28,008 nt of DNA, taken from Gnetum montanum (lineage: Eukaryota; Streptophyta; Gnetopsida; Gnetales; Gnetaceae). Each line of letters starts with the position of its first letter. The stretch's first letter is position 1. The position numbers were made by a program, and so were the translations under genes. Positions 1-8,705 of this stretch are shown piece by piece. A model generated the notes under the pieces. That model saw only the letters and a list, made by a program, of their open reading frames with translations. It had not been told where the DNA came from and ran no database searches. The stretch covers positions 157,978 to 185,985 of the forward strand of contig MNCI01006657.1 of assembly GCA_015680685.1 (NCBI GenBank). The letters are read 5' to 3'.

Positions 1-488
1 ACATATTCCCAGATCCATATCAGCCATACCACAACCTAGCCAATGGACTTACACCGCAGCAAGGTATCAATTACATGATAATTCAATTACCCTTGCTAAT
101 ATACGATTATGTTGTGTGTGTAGATGGTGGACATGCAACAACGAGTTAGATCTAGAGCTAGAGCAAACACTTGGAATGGAGCAGTGCTAAAGCCACTATG
201 CAAGAAGCAAGATCTATGGTGCGCTTATCGAAGGACAACAAAAAGCACAATCTTGGCGTTGGCAGTAGCAACACTTCTTTCTATCTCTTTCTCAGTTGCC
301 AACAAAGGCCTGATGTCATTGTAATAAGGTGTTTACCCTTGTTGTCATGAACACCAGTTTTGTCAAGTCTTGTAATAATGATCCATTTACATGTCATCCC
401 ATTAGTTCCATTCCCCTCAATAATTCCATACCTACCTGATATTATTGTAAGGAACTCGAGGACGAGTTTTCATTCAGTCATGGGGGTA
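1..488 (+). mobile_element. 3' tip of a chromovirus-like Ty3/gypsy element (internal part)
   Basis: Only the last stretch is identifiable. Positions 455-469 read LEDEF in one frame. This acidic motif commonly ends the pol polyprotein of Del/Tekay-type chromoviruses. It is followed by a short G-rich tract (CATGGGGGTA, 479-488), a plausible polypurine tract, and then by TG at 489, where the LTR would start. Upstream, 1-450, I find no convincing pol domain: the only open frame (124-324) has no recognisable motif. The orientation is opposite to the Tat element that follows. The lineage call rests on the motif and its position alone. Confidence 0.5.
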
Positions 489-499
489 TGATGAGACGT

Positions 500-594
500 G
501 ATATCGCATGCACCGTGATATCGCGTACGAAATATCGTAGCTGTCGCGATATCGCATCCCATGCGATATTGCGTCGTCCCCTGCGATATCGCAG
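500..594 (+). repeat. Array of GATATCGC palindromes in a U3 region
   Basis: Copies of GATATCGC or its complement lie at 500-507, 517-524, 546-555 (GCGATATCGC), 563-572 (one change) and 581-594 (CTGCGATATCGCAG, a perfect 14-base palindrome); a decayed one is at 531-538. They lie just upstream of the TATA box, where binding sites for a dimeric transcription factor would be expected. The factor is unknown. Confidence 0.75.
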
Positions 595-607
595 TCCGCC
601 ACCAAAT

Positions 608-616
608 CTATAAATA
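608..616 (+). promoter_or_regulatory. TATA box of the chromovirus-like LTR
   Basis: CTATAAATA, directly downstream of the palindrome array. Pyrimidine-rich sequence follows about 30 bases on, and AATAAA lies about 170 bases on. This is the spacing expected of U3 and R in a plant LTR. Confidence 0.65.
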
Positions 617-866
617 AGAGGTAGCACTCCCCTCATTTCTCATCCTAGGCTAGAAGTAGCGAAGCTCTGGCAGTTTAGTCACTCCAGAGATAGAATATTT
701 TCCATGTACCCATAGTAGGAGTCCCCAAGTGAATGGTTCTTTATTCGAGCAGCTTTGTACCTAAACACAAGTTGTGTACCACAATAAAGACAAGCTTTGT
801 GGATAAACCTTACAGTACATGGATAGGTTTTATTACATGTTATTTATTACCTGTTGTTAGCGCAGC

Positions 867-1036
867 ATGAGTACGACTTGGTTACGAGCATTGACGAATG
901 TGTACGGCTAACCAAGGAATCGGCTACTCATTGCGATTAGATTCTCTCACCCTTGTCTCCTAGAACATGGGATGAGTATGACTTGATTACGAGCATCTAT
1001 GATTGTGTACGGCTAATCAAGGAATCAGCTGCTCAT
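867..1036 (+). repeat. Two tandem 65-base hairpin units (105-base spacing) in the LTR
   Basis: Units 867-931 and 972-1036 are near copies. Each has an outer stem (ATGAGTA with TACTCAT or TGCTCAT) and an inner stem. The inner stem is TTGGTTA/TAACCAA in unit 1 and TTGATTA/TAATCAA in unit 2, so both partners have changed together. Both units lie downstream of the AATAAA signal. Confidence 0.75.
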
Positions 1037-1200
1037 CACACTTAGGCTAGTTAGGTGCCTCAGTACTATCACTTCGAGCACGTGCGTTACGTGTGGTGAT
1101 CCCAATAACGATTAGCATTTGGTAGCCACAATTGCATAGTTCAGGGTGTGTATGGTAAGTGGGAACGGATGCTGACGCTAGTTAATTTAGACTTAGGACA

Positions 1201-1484
1201 TTAGTTAGAGTTAGTTAGTTTCTCCACCCTTTGCTCTTAGTGTAGAAGACATAAAACCAGAAAAGACCAAAAAAATCATATACCTCGGACTTACTTAACC
1301 ATACACCGTGACAACAATAAGTAAGTCTAGGAAGATAACGAATGATTAACCTGAGGTGTTCCATGGGGCATTTAGGCATTTAGTCTGCGGAGTTCGACCA
1401 GATCACGTGTGCAACACTCGTTTCGTATGGTTGAGTGTAGCGGTACCTCGCTAGTCATCACCTGAGTTTGAGCCAAGTCGATGC
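1201..1484 (-). other. 3' untranslated region of element 1, between integrase and the chromovirus-like LTR
   Basis: There is no coding potential. On the minus strand, 1240-1219 is purine-rich (AAAGGGTGGAGA) and could be a decayed polypurine tract. An imperfect inverted repeat lies at 1283-1331 (CCTCGGACTTACTTA against TAAGTAAGTCTAGG). The 3' LTR of element 1 is not visible here. The chromovirus-like LTR begins within about 300 bases of the integrase stop. Confidence 0.4.
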
Positions 1485-2798
1485 TTAGATGTGGTATTGT
1501 TTGAGATACAGATGATTCATTGGATTTGGTAGCTCGTTGTCGTTGATATCTGATAACTTGAATGCTCTATTACCGTATGCGTCGATGACCAAGAAAGGGC
1601 CTTCCCAGTTCATAGAGAACATGCCTACTGGTTCACGAATGGCCTTGAGAACTAAGACTCCCTTCTTGATCGGTCGCTGATGTGGATTGTGCCGGTGCTT
1701 CTATCTTTAGTTGTCATGATATCTTTCAATGGTGTCGAGCGTTTGGATGCGCTTCTCCTCTACTGAGTCCAAATCCACGATCCTAGACTCATTGTGCTGA
1801 GTCTCATTTATAACCATGGAGAGGACCATTCGCAATGAGGGAACTTGTAATTTCAAGGGCAACACTGCTTTGGATCCATAAACTAGGCTATAGGGTGTCC
1901 TATCTGTAGCTGTTATGCAGGTTGTACGATATGCCCATAGCACATAAAGGATTTTTTCATGTCACCATTTTTTATTGTTGCTGAGCATCTTCTTAAGCAA
2001 ATTAATGATTACCTTTTTTGTTGCTTCTGCTTGACCATTTGCTTATGGGTAATATGGTGAAGAAAAAGACTACTTGATGCCAAGATTATCACAAAAATAT
2101 TTGGTTTCAATACTACTAAATTGTGGCACATTGTCAGTCACAATAGTCATAGGAAGTCCAAATTTGGTTACTATATTTTCTAAGATGAAATGGCAAACCT
2201 ATTGAGATGTAATCTTCCATAGAGGAATGGCCTCGACCCACTTCGTGAAATACTCGGTGGCTGTGATAATGAAGCTATGTCCTGTGGAAGATTTGGGTGC
2301 GATGGGACCTATGATATCTAGTCCCCATCATTAGAATGGCCAAGTGAGCTGTGTAGTATGCAACTCAGTTGGTGACATGTGTATTAGATTTGCGTAACGC
2401 TGGCATGTGTCACACGTCTTAACCTTGACAAGGTAGTCTTTTTCCATGTATGGCCAATAGTACCCTAGGCATTTGATTTTAGTAGGCATTGCTCGTGGGG
2501 CTACATGTCCTCCGCACAGCCCTTCGTGGACTTCGTTAACTATTCGCTGTGCTTGGTCACTATTAATGCAGGTAAGCAATACCCCATCGAAAGAGCATCT
2601 ATAGAGAGTACTATCTCCAAGGATGATGTATTGCCTTACACGCTTGCACACTGCATCTTTTTGCACATGTGTTAGCTCGTGTGGTGGTTTGCCATGCAGA
2701 AGGTAAGTCTTAATGTCATCGTACCATTCTAGCATTCCTCCCGCATTTAATGAAGAGATTTGCACCACTTGAATGATAGGATCTGTGCATTCCAACAT
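1485..2798 (-). pseudogene. Integrase, element 1
   Basis: The N-terminal zinc finger reads HEGLCGGH followed by CDTC (about 2535-2390). The core has Asp in LDIIGP (about 2315), Asp in VTDN (about 2130) and Glu in GQAEATKKV (codon 2027-2025), so the D-D-E triad is intact. The C-terminal domain has NWEGPF, then HLYLKQYHI and the stop at 1487-1485. At least seven in-frame stops break it, several inside the core. Confidence 0.8.
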
Positions 2799-2807
2799 TA
2801 AAGCGGG

Positions 2808-3230
2808 CTAAGTGGCAAATAAGTGTGGTGGCACGTTTAGCGCCAATGTGGCCAGTGCATCGACCACAGCATTTTCATTACGCGGTACGTGTTGGGCATC
2901 AGTTGTCACAAATTGTTTCAAGAGATCTTTAGCCATATTGCAATAGGGTTGTAGGTGCACAGCCTTGCAGGCGTAGACTCCTGTGATTTGATTAATGACG
3001 AGCATCGAATCACCTCGGATTGCCAGGTGTTGAACTTTAAGTTCTCTAGCTGTCAACAATCCTCTAAGGAGCCCCACATACTCTGCCATGTTGTTCATAC
3101 AAGGGAATGTCAGGCGGTAAGTCGATGGATGCACATCCTTAGGAGAAAGCGTAATAACAGTGATGGCAATGCCGACTCTAGTGGTTGAAGCCCCATCAAA
3201 GTATAACGTTGCTTCAAGGCCTGTTGACAT
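2808..3230 (-). pseudogene. Archaeal-type RNase H (aRH), element 1; Tat hallmark
   Basis: A 140-residue open frame between RNase H and integrase. The four acidic catalytic residues can be read: D in YFDGAS, E in NMAEY, D in RGDS and D in VVDALA. This is the dual RNase H layout known from Tat elements and is the main reason for the lineage call. Element 2 has the same domain at 22920-23340, where the Glu has become Lys. Confidence 0.8.
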
Positions 3231-3374
3231 AGGGCTTAAACTGTGTACATGTTCATCTGGGAATTCTGGAGCTTGATCATTAATTGGTGATGTTGCTAAT
3301 TGGTCAGCTATGGCCTGGCCTTTGGTGGACGACTGGCCAACATAATGTAAATTAAATTCAGTTGTGATGGCCTT

Positions 3375-3725
3375 TCAACGAGCTATCCTACTACTCTCAT
3401 ATAAGCTGTTTGAGATAGCTCGCAAAATGTTGCTTTTACAAATTATGTTGACCTGACTGCGGAAAAGATAATGCCTACATTTTTTAAGCATGAAAACTAA
3501 CGCCAAATAGTTACACTCTAGTTCATTGTACCTTGTTTCATATGCAAATAGAGCATGACTGAGGTAGTAGATAGGGGTTTTTGACCCATCGTTCCTTTTT
3601 TGGCAAAGTAACGTAGCTATAGATACGTCTAAGTTAGCTAGATAGATGTAAAAAGGTTGATCCCTTTGTGGCGGGAAAACTATTGGTAAATTTGTAGCTC
3701 CTTTTTTAAGTTTTCCAATGCACAC
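3375..3725 (-). pseudogene. RNase H (retroviral type), element 1
   Basis: Segments FYIYLANLDVSIATLLCQ, YYLSHALFAYETRYNELE and FMLKKCRHYLF match the usual Ty3/gypsy RNase H layout, following RT directly. The last catalytic position, usually a TDH/TDN-like motif, reads CKSN and may be changed. The domain removes the RNA strand during reverse transcription. Confidence 0.7.
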
Positions 3726-3830
3726 TAGCAGTCATCAGTCCATTGAAAATTAACATCCTTCTTTATGAGATGTTGCATGGGGTGTAATTTATCTATTCAC
3801 TTTGAAATGAACCACCTGATAAATTGAAGC

Positions 3831-4440
3831 TTGCCCTATAACCCACATAGTTCCTTGAGGTTTGTAGGTGGCTTTAAATCAACAATGGCTTTGACCTTGT
3901 TGGGGTCGACTCGGATGTCAGTCTCTGATACCACAAACCCCAACATGCGTTCAATTTTTACTCCGAATACGCATTTCTTTGGGTTGAGCCGTAAGTCATG
4001 TTTGAGACATCATTTAAGGACTAACTCTAGGTCTTCTGAATGATCTTTTGACTTTATAGATTTGACAACTATGTCATCCACGTAGTTGTTCAATCTCCCT
4101 AAGAGGTAGTCGCTAAAGATATATGTCATGGCTCGTTGATACATTGCTCTAGCATTTTTTTAGTCTGAAAGGCATCATGGTGTAATAGAAGGTTCCCCAG
4201 GGTGTCATGAATGTCGTAGTCAATTGATGTTCTGGATTAATACGAATTTGATTATAGCCTGCAAAGTCGTCCATAAAGGATAGAAGCACATGACCAGCTG
4301 TTGTGTCGATCAGTTGGTCGATACTAGGTAACGGGAAATTGTCCTTAATCGTAGCTTTGTTCAAATCCTGGAAGTCTATGTAGATGCGTATACCTCCCAT
4401 TTTCTTAGAGACAACTACGATGTTGGACACCCAGTCTGAG
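3831..4440 (-). pseudogene. Reverse transcriptase core, element 1
   Basis: Motifs in order on the minus strand: VVVSKKMGGIRIYIDF (about 4420-4370), NFPLPSIDQLID, SFMDDFAGYNQI, TPWGTFYYTMMPF, and YVDD at 4084-4073. The YVDD aspartates that bind the metal ions are intact. The frame changes at a run of seven A (minus strand, about 4155) where six would keep it open. This separates the fingers half from the catalytic half. The YVDD segment lies one frame off the rest of pol. Confidence 0.85.
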
Positions 4441-4955
4441 TAATCGACCCCACAAATGAAACTAGCCTAATAGAATTTGGTGATTTCATTACGCACTACT
4501 AGCACAATTTTCAGCTTAATTTTTCATGCCTTCTGTCTAATTGGTTTGATGTGTGGATCTAAAATTATGTTGTGCTATATTAATCTTGGGTTTAGACCCG
4601 GCATGTCTTCATATGTCCATGTGAATATGGCAGCATTGTTTTGGAAAACTCGTGTTATGTCACTTTGCATCTGTTGGTTTAGGAGAGAACTAACCCTAAG
4701 ATTTTTATTTTCACCCTTGTGCGTAACCATAGGGACCTTGCTAAGAGGGTTCTCGGTTACATCATCAGCATCCACGTCAAGTGTTCGGGCCAGATGTTCT
4801 GGCCAGTCCAGGGATGTTTTTAAAGTTGCTATGGTTGCGTTGTAAAGGGAAAAGTTTGTTCCTACTAGCATGTCATTGAACTGCCTAATGATCTTCCCAT
4901 GTGGCCCTATCAAGGCTAAGAATGCAGATAAAGCTGCGTCCATTTGCGAATGGCC

Positions 4956-5538
4956 CTACAAAATCACCAAAAATGGAAGTTGTTACATTGTTTTTCTGCC
5001 AATCTGTTGAATGATAAATGTTTGTTTGTTTCTGCATCAAAATTGCATGTCAAAGGAGTTTCCAGTTTAAGGTCTTAGTGGACCGTTACAAATACGCACA
5101 GTTTGTAAAAAGAAATGATAAGCTAGGCTTCCTAGATGCTACTGTATGAAATAGGATGTAAGATCTAACGTGGTGTGTCTAGCGTGTCGAAATAATGAGA
5201 TTTGATATTTTGTATAGATAGTAGTTAATGTGACTAGATTACGAGGTGATAAGCTATGTATTAATTTAAGGTCGTTTTAGACTGTAACTCGCACGATATC
5301 TACAAAATTAATGCCCTAATCTTCGCGTTCCATGTCATACTAACACTAGTGTTTCGGGAAAGTTCCACGTCGATCGAGCAGAAAGAATCAATTAGTTTCA
5401 AGCGTTTTGTTTATAAACCAGTGGTTCATACTCAAAACAGGTTACCGATATCACGAATTTGGGTCTAGCTATAGCAAGAAGGGAGCGTATGCAAAGTGTG
5501 AGCAGATGACTTTACGAAGATTTTGTTCGATTGCAGCC
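4956..5538 (+). promoter_or_regulatory. Region between RT and the antisense gene; probable antisense promoter
   Basis: Noncoding on both strands. It must hold the acceptor of the sense intron and the promoter of the antisense gene. A weak TATA-like string (GCTATAGCAAG, about 5467) lies some 70 bases before the ATG at 5539. That is close to the distance seen in element 2, where a proper TATA box exists. Otherwise I see no clear element. Confidence 0.3.
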
Positions 5539-6137
5539 ATGGCACCAAAGGTTAAAGGAAAGAACACCAAGTTGGCCAGGTGACGAAGTGCAAGAGAGTC
5601 TGCAGCGGGCTTCACAGGCCAGAGTAGAGCCTCGGGAAGTTACTCCGCTTAACCAATAAATCGTCGTCTACCCCTTTGCACTATTGTCACGTTTGTTACA
5701 GCGTCGTAGTTATTTTTATTTTGAATACGCATGTTGCATCAGGCATTAATGTTTGTTTACACGAGCTGGGCTATTGCGGTTTGATAGACTTTGTATTGTT
5801 ATGAAAGTTTAGGGAGTATGGAGTAATGCTGTGTAGATGTATAGCTGGAAAAAATCTAAGTACTGTATCCATGCATGGCATAATTGGAGTCCTATTTTCT
5901 TTTCTTTTTTATCGTTTGTAATAGTTATCTGATACGCTGGGGTAATACGCAGTGTTGCTTTCATTACCATTGTCAAGGACAGACCTTGAGCTATTGCAAG
6001 GGTTTAGGCAATTTTGGTCATGCGTCTCCAGTGTACCCTATAATTTTCTGAGAATCGTGTGAACCCTAGTGTAGCGTGATGAATGTTTCTATCTAAATAA
6101 TTTGTCTAACAATAATACATTTTTTTATATCATACAG

Positions 6138-6587
6138 TATTATGCTAAAGCTCGTCCTAATCGTTTTGGACATTGTGGGCGTTCTATGCTGCATTCATGT
6201 TCCTGCAGCCAATGTTCCTCCTCCTCATGCTCGTATAAAGGAGGAGGCGGTATGGTTCCGAAGGGGCGCACATGATTTTTTGCAATTTTTGCTTCGTAAT
6301 TACAACATAATCATCTAGTTGCATTTACCAGGTGATGATGCTGCTACTATTTTAGAGATGCTATTGGTTGGTTTGACACAAAGCATCTTGGCATTTCTAT
6401 CAGACGGTGCGATCAAAACTATGCGAGTGCAAGACTGCAAACAAAGTGCCAGGGGTTTGAGGCGTTTGGGCTGGATCTGGGAGATGCCCAGGTTTAACTA
6501 CTACCATGCCTATAACACTTTGTTCATGGCTTGTCACCTCACAACCTACTTTCGAAATCCACCTGGTACCATGCATAATGTAGGCAG
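6138..6587 (+). pseudogene. Exon 2 of the antisense gene, element 1
   Basis: Acceptor CATACAG at 6131-6137 and donor CAG|GTAAGT at 6585-6590. It is 450 bases, exactly as long as the matching exon of element 2 (19431-18982). The frame starts with one base, then codes for MLKLVLIVLDIVGV, VWFRRGAHDFL, MPRFNYYHAYNTLF and YFRNPPGTMHNVG. Element 2 has ILVVVELASIF, VWFKLGAHEFL, MPEFQCYNKSNTMF and LFQNPPRTIYYAG at the same positions. One in-frame stop (TAG 6316-6318). Confidence 0.8.
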
Positions 6588-7015
6588 GTAAGTTTTATTT
6601 CGCTTCGCAGTATTGTAATGTGCTAACTACTGTTTAAATGCATGTTGAGCATAAAGGGATTATCTATGGTGTAGATTTTTCATTAATGAAAGCGGTATTC
6701 TGGGCAATAATGATACATTATCGTTGGCTATAGGGGAGTTTACCTCTATCAGCAACATACAGGTTGCCGTCATGGAACAACTAGCATTTGAGATCCCAGA
6801 ATACCCTACCTGTTATGCTGACTTCTTTTCTAGATGCAAGAAACTCATATGGCTGGATAGGAAGTGGACTTTGGACCCTCCCCTTACAATTGCAAATGTG
6901 CGAAGGAAAATTACTCCATTCCTTTACCTTTCGGGCCTGGTAAGCTTTATCATGATGATGAATTGCATCAATGTTATCAGTTGGAGTTGGCTTACCTATT
7001 GTTTCATGTTAGCAG

Positions 7016-8065
7016 TTAGGAAATCACGGGAGATTACGATCATGGCCTCCGGTCGCGAGGCCAACAGTCTCCTCTTCCGTTATGGTGATATAAAGGAGGC
7101 CCAATGTTGGTTCGGCCATAGAGTGGCCCCAATTGTAGTAACCAATAACCTTTGGGAGGCTGGACTGATGGACCTTTTCTTGGCCATAACCCCTAGTGCT
7201 ACTGCAAGCGAAATGTTGACCCTAGTCAACTCCTTCAGCGAAGAAGTTGAGCATCTCTGCATACACGTGCGTAATGTGCACGTAAATTTTGACATTAACG
7301 CACAACTATTTGCTAATCTCTTCGGTGTTCCCTCTAACGATTTTCCTATAGATGAAAAATCGAAGAGGAGTGCCAAGTACCAGTAAGAGATAGAAGAGTG
7401 GCTAGGGGTTAAGAAGGAAGTTAAGGGAATCCCCGCTAAAAGGATCGAGTTGGAGGTAGCCCATACTATTTACCCTCTTTTCTAGGGTCGAGCCTTCCCC
7501 AAGATACTCTCGCAAGGGATATTTCTCACCATCGAGTAGGCCTAAATTATGCGAGAGATCCTAGAGGAGGGGACACAATTCAATTGGGCAAGCTATTTTG
7601 CTGAGGGCTTGCACGTTGAGATGGTTAGGCTTCGCAAGAAGCTTGAGTCCCATTTCAACATGCATTTCACCTTCTTCATAGCTTGTTTCTAGTGTTTTTC
7701 TGAATTTCTGGTAGTCCAGAGGAATGGGGTCTGGGTGCAACAAGACCGTAGTTAGATTTCCAAACCATGGATTTCCCATGTCTTCGGCACTATCCGGTCG
7801 TAAGACCCTCCTGAAGGGATCAGGGAGTCGTTATTAGTAACTACTAGAAGTATGGTGGCACCTCGAACATAGGGCCAAGATAGCATGGATGGGGCACCCC
7901 CCTCTTACACTGGTGATGTATTGAGGGAGAAGCATCTAGCCGCCGAGATAGTGGATTCATCAGTGCTACGGAAAAAGCCTCGTTTGACCGAGGAATCTAC
8001 TGAACCAGCAGGTGGTGTGGGGAAGAAAATGCAAATCAGGTTTCAGAGGAGTAATCCTCCAGGCG
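7016..8065 (+). pseudogene. Exon 4 of the antisense gene, element 1 (longest exon)
   Basis: One frame of 1,050 bases with eight stops and no frameshift (stops at 7384, 7483, 7537, 7543, 7690, 7753, 7801, 7870). All eight are TAA or TAG, as expected if Gln codons lost a methylated C. The matching exon of element 2 is 1,056 bases (18554-17499). Shared segments are GLMDLFLA, EEWLG/EKWLG, then KGI, NWASYF/NWSSYL, and HFTFF. The stretch around NFDINAQLFANLFGVP recalls the V-F-P-E-x-I-x-x-F-L-G-L-P pattern of plant transposon-associated proteins, but the match is weak. LRKKPRL near the end resembles a nuclear localisation signal. Confidence 0.75.
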
Positions 8066-8705
8066 GTAAGTGGTGAAATATACGAATGGTCATGATTTAT
8101 GTAGAGACACCGTTGCATAGCGTAATATTCGTTGAACAAAAGTGAAACCTTATGTTAACTAGCTATGTTGCATAACAGTGAAGGAAAGGGTTGTGGAATG
8201 GTTGACCCCTAAAACAAGGGCTATAGTCTTATGGTGTAGAGAAGGGACCTCGGTTTTGGAAGAGGAGGCCCCAGTCAATAAGGCGAGGAGTGAACAAGCT
8301 CCTACGCGGGAAGAGGAAGTAGCGGTTGAGGATGCCGAAGTTCTTTCAGCTGGGACTAGACAAGGCAAGTGGTTTGTTACTCGATAAAATTAATTCTTAC
8401 AGCATAGTAGACTTTAGAAAAATTCTAAAGGTTGTGCTAGTCATCGTAATGTCTCAGTCATGTCCTTATATGAAATGTATTCTGCGTAACAGGGGACCAA
8501 AGCGTACACTTGGCAATAGTGGCGACTTGATCTTGGGATGAATTTCCTGATAAATTCACCTTCATGAAAGGCGTCATCCAAGACATGATCAGTCTCTTAG
8601 AGCAAATTGATCCTGAAGCTAGTATGTTATAGTCATTACATAGAAATTATGTTACTATGGCATTACGCTACCTAATTACACCATACTGTCATTTTATGCT
8701 ACTAG

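Larger units (their letters stand above)
489..1200 (+). mobile_element. LTR of the chromovirus-like element (right boundary uncertain)
   Basis: The left edge is the TG at 489, right after the G-rich tract. In order it holds an array of GATATCGC palindromes (500-594), a TATA box (608-616), a probable transcript start near 640, an AATAAA signal at 783-788, and two tandem hairpin units (867-931 and 972-1036). This order of U3, R and U5 is that of a plus-strand LTR. The right end is not fixed: CA dinucleotides near 1132 and 1200 are both possible. If it is the 3' LTR, the body of its element lies left of the window, and the DNA to its right is the insertion target, here the 3' end of element 1. 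Confidence 0.55.
1485..4955 (-). pseudogene. pol: pol second exon of element 1: RT, RNase H, aRH, integrase
   Basis: The exon starts right after the proposed splice acceptor (AG at 4957-4956) and ends with TAA at 1487-1485, 1,157 codons. All domains except the middle of RT are in one frame. A short linker region (4955-4440) precedes RT. RT runs about 4435-3700, RNase H 3725-3375, archaeal-type RNase H 3230-2808, the integrase zinc finger 2560-2390, the integrase core 2330-1950 and the integrase C-terminus to 1485. Defects are about 15-20 stop codons, mostly TAA/TAG where Gln or Trp is expected, one extra base in an A-run near 4155 that shifts the frame, and a compensating shift near 3690. The protein would copy the genomic RNA and insert the cDNA. 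It cannot be made as it stands. Confidence 0.85.

Noticed and set aside
124-324. 66-residue open frame near the left end
   Set aside because: No motif, and it lies in the decayed tail of the chromovirus-like element; it could be chance.
1283-1331. Imperfect inverted repeat as a terminator or LTR end of element 1; loose likeness of 1241-1400 to 14800-14920
   Set aside because: The match (ACCTCGGA, ACCGTG, GAGGTG) is too short and scattered to show a 3' LTR, and the geometry would make it under 250 bases long.
4477-4845. 122-residue plus-strand open frame
   Set aside because: It lies exactly opposite the pol linker open frame (4943-4575), which has a homologue in element 2. The plus frame has no motif.
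7080-7779. Minus-strand open frames (7376-7080 and 7779-7561)
   Set aside because: Opposite exon 4 of the antisense gene, whose plus frame is conserved in element 2.
6138-8065. Naming the antisense gene a plant mobile domain protein
   Set aside because: Position in a transposon and a few hydrophobic/Trp patterns suggested it, but the family's core motifs could not be matched by eye. I left the gene unnamed.
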